Part shown: positions 1 to 8,542 of the stretch, piece by piece
Numbering within the stretch: the stretch's first letter is position 1
Layout of the letters: each line of letters opens with the position of its first letter
Assembly: GCA_016213595.1 (NCBI GenBank)
Contig: JACRAA010000317.1
Span: forward strand, 1-33,617
Length of the DNA stretch: 33,617 nt
DNA from: Actinomycetota bacterium
GTDB taxonomy: Bacteria; Actinomycetota; Actinomycetes; Propionibacteriales; Propionibacteriaceae
Direction: 5' to 3'
Translations under genes and position numbers: made by a program
Notes under the pieces: generated by a model
What the model was told of the DNA's origin: nothing
What the model saw: only the letters and a program-made list of their open reading frames with translations
The model's database searches: none

Positions 1-141
1 GAAGCGCGAGATCGCCAACGACGTCGAGGCCGACCAGGTCCGCGCCGCGAAGGCCCTGATCGACTCGATCGACCAGGACATCACGGAGCGCCGGGCCCGT
101 CTCGACGAGCTCAAGGCCGAGAAGGCCTCCAACGAGGCCGC
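1..141. repeat. Terminal direct repeat, left copy
   Basis: These 141 bases are identical to the last 141 of the window (33477-33617). The repeat lies inside the major capsid coding frame and keeps that frame open across the junction. This is what a circular contig looks like when the assembler leaves one k-mer of overlap; 141 is the largest default k-mer of MEGAHIT (inference). A true biological terminal repeat inside a capsid gene is less likely. Confidence 0.95.
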
Positions 142-1327
142 GCAGGCGCTCGCCCGCGAGTTCGGCGCCGGCACCCAGGACCGGTCGCTGCCGGGCCTGT
201 CGGTCACCGAGCCCCGGACCTACACCCCGGAGACCTCCCGCGAGGGCGTGTCGTTCTTCCGGGACGCCTACCTCTCGAAGGAGACCGACAACTGGAGCTC
301 GCGTGAGCGTCTCCAGCGTCACGCCCGCGAGGTCGAGGTCCACAAGGAGCTCACGACCCGTGCGCAGACCACGGGCGGCGGCGCCGGCCTCGTCATCCCG
401 CAGTACCTGGTGGAGCTCACCGCCCTCGTGGCCCGCGCAGGCAGGCCGTTCGCGAACGCGGTCGGCACGAAGCTCGAGCTGCCCGACACCGGGATGAGCA
501 TCATCATCCCGCGCGGCACCACCGGCGCAGCCGTCGCGTCCCAGGCGACGGAGAACTCGGCCGTCCAGAACACCGACGAGGTGTGGGCGAACCTGACGGT
601 CCCGATCGTCACCATCGCCGGCCAGCAGGACGTCTCCCGGCAGTTCCTCGAGCGTGGAGCGGCGGGCATCGACCTGCTGGTCTACGGCGACCTCGCCGGC
701 GCGTACGCCGCTGAGCTCGACCGCCAGGCCGTGAACGGCTCCGGCGCGTCGAACCAGATGCTCGGCGCCCTGCAGACGGCCGGCGTCAACCAGGCGACCG
801 CGTTCGGCGCGGCCGCGACGGCAGCCACCTTCATGACGAAGTGGGCGGGCGCGAAGGCTGGGATCGCGGCCAACCGGTTCGCCGGCGCCAACCTCGCGGC
901 CTGCCACCCCAACCGGTGGGGCTGGGTCGAGCAGCTCGTCGACTCGCAGGGTCGCGTCCTGGCCGTCCCCAACCAGAACGGCCCGGTCAACACGTTCGGC
1001 GTCTACGAGGACTCGACCTACGGCACGGTCGTCGGCACGCTGACCACAGTCCCGGTCATCACCGACGCCAACATCCCGACCGCCGTCGGCACCGGCCCTG
1101 AGGACCAGGTCCTGGTGGTCCGCAAGGAGGACCTGATCCTCTGGGAGGACGGCGACGGGATGCCTCGCCAGCTCCGGTTCGAGCAGACGCTCGGCAACCA
1201 GCTGACGACGAAGCTCGTCGTCTACGGCTACGCGGCCTTCACCGCCGGCCGCTACCCCAAGGCCGTCTCGATCATCGGCGGCAACGCCGGGACCGCCGGC
1301 TTCGGTCTGGTCGCTCCGACCTTCTGA
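2..1327 (+). CDS. Major capsid protein, HK97 fold (C-terminal 441 residues; start is at 33364)
   Basis: The frame is open from base 2 to the TGA at 1325-1327. Joined through the 141-base overlap to the ATG at 33364 it makes a 479-residue protein. The first ~100 residues of the whole protein are charged and helical, like the delta/scaffold region that the prohead protease removes in HK97-type capsids. The rest resembles HK97-like capsid proteins, including the stretch around VIPQYLVELTALVARAGRP and the C-terminal AAFTAGRYPKAV. It follows terminase, portal and protease, the classical order. A GTG at 248 is an internal codon, not the start, because upstream codons are continuous and fit the scaffold domain. 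The product forms the icosahedral shell. Confidence 0.93.
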   Translation, partial: KREIANDVEADQVRAAKALIDSIDQDITERRARLDELKAEKASNEAAQALAREFGAGTQDRSLPGLSVTEPRTYTPETSREGVSFFRDAYLSKETDNWSSRERLQRHAREVEVHKELTTRAQTTGGGAGLVIPQYLVELTALVARAGRPFANAVGTKLELPDTGMSIIIPRGTTGAAVASQATENSAVQNTDEVWANLTVPIVTIAGQQDVSRQFLERGAAGIDLLVYGDLAGAYAAELDRQAVNGSGASNQMLGALQTAGVNQATAFGAAATAATFMTKWAGAKAGIAANRFAGANLAACHPNRWGWVEQLVDSQGRVLAVPNQNGPVNTFGVYEDSTYGTVVGTLTTVPVITDANIPTAVGTGPEDQVLVVRKEDLILWEDGDGMPRQLRFEQTLGNQLTTKLVVYGYAAFTAGRYPKAVSIIGGNAGTAGFGLVAPTF

Positions 1328-1338
1328 TCCACCCCCTT

Positions 1339-1381
1339 GACGCACGTCGGCGGGCTCATCCCCGGTTCGCCGGCGTGCGTC
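1339..1381 (+). terminator. Long hairpin between capsid gene and next gene
   Basis: Arms 1339-1352 and 1368-1381 pair over 14 bp with one G-U pair around a 15-nt loop; the outer eight pairs (GACGCACG/CGTGCGTC) are perfect. There is no T-run after it, so it could be a leaky terminator or a processing/stability element that keeps capsid expression above that of the connector genes. It lies 12 bp after the capsid stop and 34 bp before the next ATG. Confidence 0.55.
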
Positions 1382-1415
1382 ACCCCCGTCACCGCTCTCA
1401 CGAGAGGAAGAACCC

Positions 1416-1676
1416 ATGTCACCGAAGGACGACAGCACCATCCCCGAGCCCGACGTCACGCCGGCAGCGGCCGATGCGCCCGCCCCCGAGATCGACGAGT
1501 GGCTCGCCGAGAACTACCGCGAGAAGGCCGCGGAGCGTGGCACGACGCTGCCCGACATGGCCCCCGAGTACGACGAGCACTCGCCACGCCTCGCCTCGTG
1601 GATGCGCTCCCAGCGGTCCACCGACGCCTCGCAGGCGCCGCAGGACCGGCAGGCCCCGGAGAAGTCTGAGGCCTGA
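1416..1676 (+). CDS. Small acidic head-region protein, unknown function
   Basis: This 86-residue protein is rich in Pro, Ala, Glu and Asp at the N-terminus and has charged helical segments (EIDEWLAENYREKAAERG). It has a good ribosome binding site (GAGAGGAAG) before the ATG. It sits between the major capsid gene and the first connector, where siphoviruses often carry a short head accessory or decoration protein. I recognise no family. Disorder-prone ends and lack of cysteines fit a structural accessory role, but that is inference from position only. Confidence 0.7.
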   Translation: MSPKDDSTIPEPDVTPAAADAPAPEIDEWLAENYREKAAERGTTLPDMAPEYDEHSPRLASWMRSQRSTDASQAPQDRQAPEKSEA

Positions 1677-1678
1677 TC

Positions 1679-2197
1679 ATGAGCGTCCTCACGCCCAACG
1701 ACGCGAAGCCGTACCTGAACCTGCCGGACAACACGCGGGTGACGGACACGGAGATCCAGACGTTCATCGATGCGGCAGAAGACAAGATCAGCGAGCTCAT
1801 CGGGCCGCTCACGCCGAGCACCGTCACGTCCCTGGTGCCGAACACGAACGGGACGCTGGTCCTGCCGTACGTGAGCTGCCCGGTGATCTCGATCACCTCG
1901 GCGACGAACCTGTACTACAAGTCGACGATCCCGCCGACGACGTTCATCATCGAGCCCGGGAACGTGCTGACGCTCCCGTTCGCCTACCTCGCGCCCGGGA
2001 TCTGGAGCGTCGTGTACCAGGCGGGGTGGACGACCCTGCCCGCACGCGCCCGGATGGCCGTCCTCGAGCAGATCCGGCACCTGTGGAAGACGCAGCGTGC
2101 AGGCTCCACAGGGCCTGACGTGCCCGGCTCGACGCACGCGGTCCCGTGGCGCGTCCTGGAGCTCCTCGGCGACCTCGCAGGGCTGGGCTACGCATGA
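1679..2197 (+). CDS. Head-tail connector / adaptor protein (gp6-like)
   Basis: The 172-residue protein starts two bases after the previous stop. The N-terminus (LTPNDAKPYLNLPDNTRVTD followed by an acidic helix, EIQTFIDAAEDKISELIG) is typical of the helical adaptor family related to HK97 gp6 / SPP1 gp15, which docks under the portal. A middle Pro-rich and beta-rich part and a C-terminal helix (ARMAVLEQIRHLWKTQR) complete the usual fold. Size and position after the capsid gene agree. The next gene overlaps it by an ATGA. Confidence 0.7.
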   Translation: MSVLTPNDAKPYLNLPDNTRVTDTEIQTFIDAAEDKISELIGPLTPSTVTSLVPNTNGTLVLPYVSCPVISITSATNLYYKSTIPPTTFIIEPGNVLTLPFAYLAPGIWSVVYQAGWTTLPARARMAVLEQIRHLWKTQRAGSTGPDVPGSTHAVPWRVLELLGDLAGLGYA

Positions 2198-2670
2198 GCC
2201 GCACGTCTGCAGTCCCCGACCTGATCGACGCGCTTGTCGCCCACGCGGCCGCGCGGCCGAACCTGTCGAGCGTGATCGTGTCCGACGGCGAGCTGATCTC
2301 CCTGGATCCGGGCTACCGGTTCATGGTGGGCGTCGCCCGTCCCGACTCCCTGTCGCCGATCAGCGTGGCGCAGTCGGACCAGAGCTGGGTCCTGGCGACG
2401 GCGACGGGCCGCGACGAGAACGGCTCCGTCACCTGTTCCGTCTACGGCATGTCCGGCGGCAACGAGCTGAAGATCGTCCGCGACGAGGTCTTCCGGATCG
2501 CCGGCGAGATCCAGTCGATGCTCCGAGAGAACGGCGCCCCTTCCGTGAGGCAGTCGGTCCCCGGGCTGCGGTCCACGTCGTACACCGGCCAGGTCCTCGA
2601 GCAGGTGCTCGACGAGGACGGCTCGTACGTCCTGCTCACGTTCCGTATCGAGTTCACCGCCCGCATCTAG
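2194..2670 (+). CDS. Probable tail terminator / tail completion protein
   Basis: The 158-residue protein begins at the ATG that overlaps the preceding TGA, so translation is probably coupled. It starts with a helix (DLIDALVAHAAARPNL), continues with beta strands and ends with TFRIEFTARI. This layout resembles the small alpha/beta tail-terminator proteins (lambda gpU-like) found between connector and tail tube. A head-tail stopper is the alternative. Family assignment is by architecture and position, not by a clear motif. The gene ends in TAG. Confidence 0.5.
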   Translation: MSRTSAVPDLIDALVAHAAARPNLSSVIVSDGELISLDPGYRFMVGVARPDSLSPISVAQSDQSWVLATATGRDENGSVTCSVYGMSGGNELKIVRDEVFRIAGEIQSMLRENGAPSVRQSVPGLRSTSYTGQVLEQVLDEDGSYVLLTFRIEFTARI

Positions 2671-2679
2671 GAGAGTCCC

Positions 2680-2901
2680 GTGAAGATCAAGAGCACGATC
2701 CCCTTCGCCGTCGACGACGTCCTGCTGAACAGGCTCGTCGAGCCCGGCGAGATCGTCGAGGTGACGCCCGAGCAGGGGGCGCACCGACTCGCCCAGGTCG
2801 GCAACTGGGTCGAGGTCGACGACGACCCGGCCGCCCCGCCCGCTGCCCCGCCCGCCGAGCCCTCGGCTGACGCCGACCTCATCACCGCTCAGGAGGCCTG
2901 A
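2680..2901 (+). CDS. Small connector-region protein with Pro/Ala-rich tail
   Basis: This 73-residue protein starts at GTG 2680, with AGGAGAG eight bases upstream. The first ~50 residues (VKIKSTIPFAVDDVLLNRLV, then EPGEIVEVTPEQGAHRLAQ) form a small beta-rich domain; the last 25 are Pro/Ala/Asp-rich and probably disordered. Proteins like this are common just before the tail tube gene of actinophages, with unknown function. It sits within the head-to-tail operon. Confidence 0.65.
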   Translation: MKIKSTIPFAVDDVLLNRLVEPGEIVEVTPEQGAHRLAQVGNWVEVDDDPAAPPAAPPAEPSADADLITAQEA

Positions 2902-2903
2902 CC

Positions 2904-3905
2904 ATGACCACGTTCCAGGACGCATCGCTCGGCTTCGCCCCGGAGACCGTGTTCGGCACGTTCGTCCCCCCGATCCGCCACCTCGAGTTCGTCGACGAGG
3001 GGCTGGACCTCAAGAAGGGGATCAAGCAGGGCCAGGGCCTGCGTGTGGGCGGCCGCGTGGACCGCTCCGGGCGCCGTGTCGTCGTCACCCGTGACGCGGG
3101 TGGCCCGGTGAAGGTCGAGGCCGCGTCGAAGGGCCTCGGCCTCTGGTACCAGTTCCTGATGGGCGCGGGTACGTCGACTCTCGTGTCCGGGACCACCTAC
3201 CAGCAGCTGTTCACGCTGGCCGACATCATGCCGATGATCTCGCTGCAGCGTGGCCTGCCTCGGGTCGACGGTACGGTCGCATGCCACTCGTTCAAGGGCT
3301 GCACCGCGAACAGTGTCGAGTTCAGCTTCCCGGTCGCGGACCTGCTGACGCTCAACGCCGACGTCGACTCGCGGGACGTGGATCTCACCCAGTCGTACAC
3401 ATCGCCGACGTACGCCGCGAACCCGAGCCTGTTCTCGTTCGCCGGCGCGTCGTTCTCGACGGGCGCGATCACGGCCCCGACCGCGACGGCGCTCGCCTCC
3501 GCCCCGACGAGCCTCGGCATGATCCGCGGCGGCTCGCTGAAGATCGACCACAAACTGAAGCAGGACCGGTTCAACGCCGGCGGCGGCGGCCTGAAGTCGC
3601 GCCAGCCGGTCGGCAAGCGGGACATCACCGGCAAGATCACCGTCGAGCTCGACACCACCATCGACTTCGTCGCGGCGATCATCGCGGACACGCCCTTGTC
3701 GCTCCTGCTCAACTGGACCGCCGGCGCACTGTCGACGGGCCTGGAGACGATCCAGCTCGTGCTCCCCGAGATCAAGCTCGACGGCCTGCCGAAGGTCAAC
3801 GGGACGGACCTGATCACGCACGACGTCAGCTTCACCGTCCTCGACAACCTCACCGCCGCTCAGCCGGTCTGGCTCGTCGTCCGTACGGCGGACAGCGCGC
3901 TCTGA
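2904..3905 (+). CDS. Major tail tube protein
   Basis: The 333-residue protein has a strong ribosome binding site (CAGGAGGCC) before the ATG. It contains a long N-terminal part ending in GLWYQFLMGAG and beta-strand-rich segments typical of phage tail tube proteins. Two segments, KITVELDTTIDFVAAI and HDVSFTVLDNLTAAQPVWLV, resemble the domain-closing strands of the family. It lies directly before the tail chaperones and tape measure, the usual place for the major tail protein, which polymerises into the tube. Confidence 0.8.
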   Translation: MTTFQDASLGFAPETVFGTFVPPIRHLEFVDEGLDLKKGIKQGQGLRVGGRVDRSGRRVVVTRDAGGPVKVEAASKGLGLWYQFLMGAGTSTLVSGTTYQQLFTLADIMPMISLQRGLPRVDGTVACHSFKGCTANSVEFSFPVADLLTLNADVDSRDVDLTQSYTSPTYAANPSLFSFAGASFSTGAITAPTATALASAPTSLGMIRGGSLKIDHKLKQDRFNAGGGGLKSRQPVGKRDITGKITVELDTTIDFVAAIIADTPLSLLLNWTAGALSTGLETIQLVLPEIKLDGLPKVNGTDLITHDVSFTVLDNLTAAQPVWLVVRTADSAL

Positions 3906-4375
3906 TGTCGACGGGCCCAGTCGACGCCGACCTCACCGAGTGGAAGCGGATGTCGGCACTGCTGAAGACGGCCGACAAGAAGCTCGCCCGGGAGACCCGG
4001 AAGGCGCTCAAGACGGTGGCGCAGCCGATCGCGGACAAGGTCGCCGCAGAGGGCGCCGGGGCCATGCCCCACCGGGGCGGGCTGTCGGCGTATCTGGCGG
4101 CGAACGTGAAGCCGCGAGTGAACCTTCCCGCGGCCTTCGGCGGCGTCTCCACGATGACGATCGCGCTGCAGGACAAGAAGGGCGGCGTGGCGGTCAAAGC
4201 GATGGACCGGGGAATGCTCCGGCACCCGCTGTTCGGTCGCCGCCGCCACTGGTACCTGCAGCAGGTCCCCGCGAACGCGTGGACGGACTCGTTCATGCGG
4301 CAGAAGGACACGGCTGTCGTCGAGGTCGAGAAGGCCGTGCAGGAAACGATCAACTCGCTAGGGGGAGCCAAGTGA
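3905..4375 (+). CDS. HK97 gp10-like neck protein
   Basis: The 156-residue basic protein starts at an ATG overlapping the tail tube TGA. A long helix (LLKTADKKLARETRKALKTV) is followed by a Gly/Pro-rich region, a beta part and RHPLFGRRRHWYLQQVPANA, a pattern seen in HK97 gp10-family proteins (short basic protein, helical N-terminus, conserved aromatic HPLFG...W). In many phages gp10-like genes precede the tail tube gene; here the gene follows it. Neck or tail-completion role is inferred. Confidence 0.65.
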   Translation: MSTGPVDADLTEWKRMSALLKTADKKLARETRKALKTVAQPIADKVAAEGAGAMPHRGGLSAYLAANVKPRVNLPAAFGGVSTMTIALQDKKGGVAVKAMDRGMLRHPLFGRRRHWYLQQVPANAWTDSFMRQKDTAVVEVEKAVQETINSLGGAK

Positions 4376-4788
4376 GCACCACGCTCATCAAGATCGACGG
4401 CAAGACGTACAAGCAGTCGGACCTGTCGATGGTCTCGGCGCTGGTGATCCTCCGCGCATCGGAGGAGCTGCCCTCGCTCGGGCTGCGGATCACCTGGGGC
4501 GAGCTCGTCAGCATCCTGAAGCGGACGATCGTCAAGGATGCGGAGTTCACCGAGACCGAGCAGGTCTGGCTCACGGTGTTGACCGTCTGGATGACGCTCA
4601 ACGCGGCCGGGGTCGAGTGCTCCCTGCTGGATGCGATGGGCAAGACCGACGTCATCGAGCTGATGACAGTGCCGGACGACCACAAGGGAAAAGCACGAGC
4701 CCCGCAGACCCGCCAGGGTTCCGGTCGGGGCGGCGTCCGGCCCGCAGTCAAGTCCAAGCCGAGGACAGGCTCACCGACGAAGTCCTGA
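4372..4788 (+). CDS. Tail assembly chaperone, short form (gpG-like)
   Basis: GTG at 4372 overlaps the previous stop and gives a 138-residue protein starting VSTTLIKIDGKTYKQSDLS. Residues 30-105 are helical, as in gpG-type chaperones; the C-terminal ~30 residues are basic and low-complexity, typical of the unshifted tail of such genes. It lies between tail tube and tape measure genes. The gene contains a G GGA AAA slippery heptamer at 4686-4692 that gives access to the overlapping frame. The chaperone binds the tape measure protein during tail assembly and is not in the virion. Confidence 0.8.
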   Translation: MSTTLIKIDGKTYKQSDLSMVSALVILRASEELPSLGLRITWGELVSILKRTIVKDAEFTETEQVWLTVLTVWMTLNAAGVECSLLDAMGKTDVIELMTVPDDHKGKARAPQTRQGSGRGGVRPAVKSKPRTGSPTKS

Positions 4789-4943
4789 CCGACATCTACG
4801 CCTCGATCCGCTCCCGGCACCTGGTCGTCATGCACCTGTTCCCGGGCCTCGCGTGGGAGTCAATCTGGCGCCTGCCGGTCGGCGCCTGGCTGGACGTGTG
4901 TGAGGACGTTGACGACTACATCCGCCGAGTCTCGGAAGGCTGA
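4372..4943 (+). CDS. Tail assembly chaperone, frameshifted long form (gpGT-like)
   Basis: A -1 shift at 4686-4692 joins the first 107 codons of the short form to the frame running from 4692 to the TGA at 4941-4943, making about 190 residues. The added part ends in a well-formed domain (LTDEVLTDIYASIRSRHLVV, then GLAWESIWRLPVGAWLDV) that has no plausible start and ribosome binding site of its own. The arrangement is conserved in long-tailed phages: G is made in excess and GT links the tape measure to the tube subunits. Confidence 0.8.
4686..4692 (+). promoter_or_regulatory. -1 ribosomal frameshift site GGGAAAA
   Basis: In the gpG frame the codons read aaG GGA AAA, an exact X XXY YYZ heptamer, 32 codons before the G-frame stop. 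The shifted frame continues without a stop to 4943. Lambda G/GT uses GGGAAAG at the corresponding place. Confidence 0.8.
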
Positions 4944-4945
4944 CC

Positions 4946-6592
4946 ATGAGTGCTGCCGGTGAGGCGATCCTGAAGCTGCTGCTGATCGGCGAAGACAAGT
5001 CCGCATCGACGACGCTCGGCAAGGTCGGGACGAAGGCCAAGGAGACCGGCGAGGACGTCAAGAAGCACCTGGGCGGCATCGGTGCGGGCCTGAGCGCCAT
5101 CGGCGGGGTCGCCGCGGCCGCCGGCATAGTGAAGTTCGGCAAGGACTCGATCGACAGCTTCAAGGAGGTCGGCAGCGAGTCAATCAAGCTGTCGCGGCTG
5201 ACTGGTCTGAGCGTCGAGGACGCGTCCCGGCTCCGGTTCGCGCTCAAGGAGACGGGCGTCGACGCCGAGGGCGCGGGCAAGGGCCTGGGCATCTTCTCGA
5301 AGAACCTGGTGGGCGGCTCCGCTGACAAGGCCCTCGCTGATCTGGGGATCGCTGCGAAGGACTCGAGCGGGCACGTCAAGGGGATGGGCGACCTGCTGCC
5401 CGGGGTCGCGGACAAGTTCAAGGACATGCCCAACGGTCCCGAGAAGACCGCGCTCGCGATGAAGCTGTTCGGCAAGTCGGGCGCCGAGATGATCCCGTTC
5501 CTGACCAAGGGCGCCGAGGGCATCAAGGAGCTGACGGACAAGTCGGACAAGTACGGCCTGACGATCACGGGCCCGATGGCCGACAGCCTCAAGAAGGCGC
5601 GCGAGTCGCAGAAGGACTGGAACGCCGCGACGGAGGGGCTGAGCGTCCAGTTCGGCGCGGTCCTGCTGCCGGTGGTGACGAAGGTCATCGACTACGTGCG
5701 CGACCAGGTGATCCCGTGGATCCAGAAGGCGTCGGGCTTCCTCGGCCGCCACGGCGACGAGATCCAGCATGTGGTCAGCGCCGCGGGGCCTTTCATCGCC
5801 ATGTTCGCCACGATCATCGCGGGGATCAAGACATGGACCGTAGTGCAGGGCATCCTCAACGTGGTTCTGTCGGCGAACCCCATCGCCCTGGTCGTGATCG
5901 GCATCGCCGCCCTGGCGGCCGGCCTGATCTACGCCTACCAGCACAGCGAGAAGTTCCGCGAGATCGTCGACGGCGCCTTCAAGGCGATCGGCGCGGCGGG
6001 CGAGTGGCTGTGGAACAACGCGCTGCAGCCCGTGATCAAGTTCATCGTCGACGGGTTCGTGAACATCAACCGAGGCATCATCACCGTCCTCGACGCCTTG
6101 AGTCACATCCCCGGCTTCGGCTGGGCGAAGGATGCCGCGGACCTGATGCGGCGGGCCACCGACAAGGCCGAGGAGCTGGGCGCCGGGATCAAGAAGATCC
6201 CTGACAAGACGGTCACGGTCACGATGGACGTCACCGCGAACTACAGCGCCGGCGCACAGGCTGCCCTGTCGATCGCTCGCGGGAACACGAAGCTCGCGCT
6301 GCCGGGGTTCGCCTCCGGCGGCCGCCCGCCCGTGGGCCAGCCGTCACTGGTCGGCGAGAACGGCATCGAGCTGTTCGTCCCGGACACCGCGGGGACCGTC
6401 ATCAACGCACGCAACACCGCTGCGCTCATGCGCGGCCCGAACGGACTCAACATGGGAGGCGGCGACGTGCAGAACGTCTACATCACAGTGCAGGGCGACA
6501 GCGACCCGCACGGGGCGGCGAAGACGATCGAGGAGAAGCTTCGGCTGCTCAAGATGACCCGCGGCGGCGCCCAGCTCGCGTTCCAGGTCTGA
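4946..6592 (+). CDS. Tape measure protein
   Basis: The 548-residue protein sits directly after the chaperones. It has an N-terminal alanine/glycine-rich helical part, a helical centre, a strongly hydrophobic stretch at about residues 280-335 (two likely membrane-inserting helices, including NPIALVVIGIAALAAGLIYA) and a Gly-rich C-terminus with the frequent LVGENGIELFVPDTAG element seen in tape measure proteins of actinophages. At roughly 1.5 angstrom per residue it predicts a short tail of about 80 nm. It sets tail length and is released during DNA entry. Confidence 0.92.
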   Translation: MSAAGEAILKLLLIGEDKSASTTLGKVGTKAKETGEDVKKHLGGIGAGLSAIGGVAAAAGIVKFGKDSIDSFKEVGSESIKLSRLTGLSVEDASRLRFALKETGVDAEGAGKGLGIFSKNLVGGSADKALADLGIAAKDSSGHVKGMGDLLPGVADKFKDMPNGPEKTALAMKLFGKSGAEMIPFLTKGAEGIKELTDKSDKYGLTITGPMADSLKKARESQKDWNAATEGLSVQFGAVLLPVVTKVIDYVRDQVIPWIQKASGFLGRHGDEIQHVVSAAGPFIAMFATIIAGIKTWTVVQGILNVVLSANPIALVVIGIAALAAGLIYAYQHSEKFREIVDGAFKAIGAAGEWLWNNALQPVIKFIVDGFVNINRGIITVLDALSHIPGFGWAKDAADLMRRATDKAEELGAGIKKIPDKTVTVTMDVTANYSAGAQAALSIARGNTKLALPGFASGGRPPVGQPSLVGENGIELFVPDTAGTVINARNTAALMRGPNGLNMGGGDVQNVYITVQGDSDPHGAAKTIEEKLRLLKMTRGGAQLAFQV

Positions 6593-6595
6593 GCC

Positions 6596-8533
6596 GTGGC
6601 TATCCCTTCGGTTCAGGTCTTCCTCGGCGAGGAGACGGCGGGCATCGACGGCGCGGTGACGTGGGTGGACATCACCACGTACCTGCGCTTCGAGTACCCC
6701 GTGACGCGGTCGTATGGCCGGTCCTACGGTGGTGGCGCGCAGCCCGGGACGGCGTCGCTGACGCTGGAGAACACGGACGGCCGCTTCACCGTCGGCAACG
6801 CGTCCTCGCCGTACTACCCGTACGTCCACCTCCAGGCGCTCATCAAGATCCTGCGCGACGGGCGCCCATTCTTCGTCGGTCGGATCCAGGCGATGCCGAT
6901 GTCGTGGCCCGACGGCGGCGACAGCCTCTGCGTCGTGACCGTCTCGCTGGCGGACAAGATGGCTCGGTATGGGCGGATGACTCTCCGCTCGTACGCGATC
7001 GAGGAGATCGCCTCTCTCGGCCCCACGTACTACTACCCCTTGAACGAGCCCACTGGCGCCTCGTTCGCGAACAGCGCGGCCGTCATCGGCGCCCCCCTGA
7101 TGGTCTTCACGCCCGGCGACGGGACGGTCGCGTTCGCCGGGTCGACAGGGCCCGCCGGGGATGGCGGTTCCGCGCCGACGTTCACCCCGAACACGACGGC
7201 CGCCTTCCTCTCGAGCTCGTCGCTGACCTTCCGCAACACCTGGAACGACGGGAGCTTCGGGTACGTCAGCGAGACGATCGCGGCGACGTTTACGACGGCC
7301 GCAGATGGCATTCTCGCGAGGCTCCAGCTGGCCCCGGTCGGCACTGTCGTCACTGCCTTCCCTCCCACGATCCTGGCCGGCGCTGCTGTCGGGTCGCAGT
7401 GGATCGACCTGACGGTCGAGGTGAGCGGCGGCGTGACGGGCTGCATGGTCCGCATGTACCAGCCGTCGGGGGGCATGTCGGGATGGTGGTTCTTCCCGGC
7501 ACCGTCCGCGAAGGACAAGGCGACTCACACCGTGGTCGTCGTGGTCGACCAGTCGGTCAGCCACACGACCCCGGTGCTCTACTTCGACGGGGCGGCGGTC
7601 ACCTCGACGTCATCGCTCGCCCCGACGGAGATCGGCTTCTGGGCGGGCAGCGTCCAGATCACGGTCGGCGCCGCGAGCCCTTCGATCTACACCCCGTCAC
7701 CGTGGAACGGGTCGATCAGCCACGTCGCGGTCTGGGGCCGTCCCTTGTCGGCCGCTGAGGTGCTGCAGGTCACGAACGCGCTCCTCGGCTCGACGATCAC
7801 CACGCAGGCTGCATTCCTGCAGGTCCTCGGATGGCGCGGCCAGGCCGGGACGGCTCTGATCGACCCCGGCGTGACGGACAACATCGTCGCCCAGAAGCTG
7901 GGCGGCGGCACCCTCGCCGGCGTCCTGGGGGCGCTCAACGACTCCGAGATGGGCACGCTGTACGTCGACAGCCAGGACCGGCTGACCTGGAAGAACCGGC
8001 GTACGACCCTGTCGCCGATGGCGACGCTCACGAACAACGACATCAACGCGCCGACGTACAACTGTGAGATCCAGGGCATCCAGACCCGGGTCACCGGCAC
8101 CCAGTTCGGGACGACGGACATCGTCCAAGCGGCCGACATCAACACGATCGGCGAGATGACCGGTTCCGTGACGTCCATCTCGACCGTCCCGGACGACGCC
8201 CTGCAGCACGCCTATTGGCAGGCGAACGCCGGGCCGCGTGGCCCGTTCATCGGCAGCCTGTCGATCGACCTGGCGACCGCTGAGAGCGCTGCGTTCGCGG
8301 CCGCCATCACTATCGACATCCTCGCCGGCATCACGCTGACCGGGATGCCGAGCCAGACCCCGCCCGGGTCGACCGTGCTCGAGGTCATCGGGGTGACGGA
8401 GACGTTCAGCGCGCGGAGCTGGGACCTGACGCTGACGACGCTGCCCGCCGGGCTCGGGTCGACACGTGACCTGTTCATCCTCGACGACCCGACGTACGGC
8501 GTCCTCGACTCCACCCACCGTCTCGCCTACTAA
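6596..8533 (+). CDS. Minor tail protein with concanavalin/LamG-like domain
   Basis: GTG start at 6596, four bases after the tape measure stop; 645 residues. The N-terminal ~130 residues are a distal-tail/baseplate-like beta domain (VQVFLGEETAGIDGAVTWVD, then SYGGGAQPGTASLTLENTDG). A middle segment from about residue 140 to 400 (YYYPLNEPTGASFANSAA; HVAVWGRPLSAAEVLQV) has the hallmarks of a LamG/ConA-like jelly roll, often glycan-binding. The C-terminal part resembles tail hub domains. It probably forms the tail tip and contacts the cell surface. Confidence 0.8.
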   Translation: MAIPSVQVFLGEETAGIDGAVTWVDITTYLRFEYPVTRSYGRSYGGGAQPGTASLTLENTDGRFTVGNASSPYYPYVHLQALIKILRDGRPFFVGRIQAMPMSWPDGGDSLCVVTVSLADKMARYGRMTLRSYAIEEIASLGPTYYYPLNEPTGASFANSAAVIGAPLMVFTPGDGTVAFAGSTGPAGDGGSAPTFTPNTTAAFLSSSSLTFRNTWNDGSFGYVSETIAATFTTAADGILARLQLAPVGTVVTAFPPTILAGAAVGSQWIDLTVEVSGGVTGCMVRMYQPSGGMSGWWFFPAPSAKDKATHTVVVVVDQSVSHTTPVLYFDGAAVTSTSSLAPTEIGFWAGSVQITVGAASPSIYTPSPWNGSISHVAVWGRPLSAAEVLQVTNALLGSTITTQAAFLQVLGWRGQAGTALIDPGVTDNIVAQKLGGGTLAGVLGALNDSEMGTLYVDSQDRLTWKNRRTTLSPMATLTNNDINAPTYNCEIQGIQTRVTGTQFGTTDIVQAADINTIGEMTGSVTSISTVPDDALQHAYWQANAGPRGPFIGSLSIDLATAESAAFAAAITIDILAGITLTGMPSQTPPGSTVLEVIGVTETFSARSWDLTLTTLPAGLGSTRDLFILDDPTYGVLDSTHRLAY

Positions 8534-8542
8534 GGAGCCCCC

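Noticed and set aside
248..1327. Capsid gene starting at GTG 248
   Set aside because: The frame is open upstream to base 2 and, through the circular junction, to an ATG with a good ribosome binding site at 33364.
4617..4943. Independent gene starting at 4617
   Set aside because: No ribosome binding site; the first part is a shadow of the gpG frame. It is explained by the -1 frameshift.
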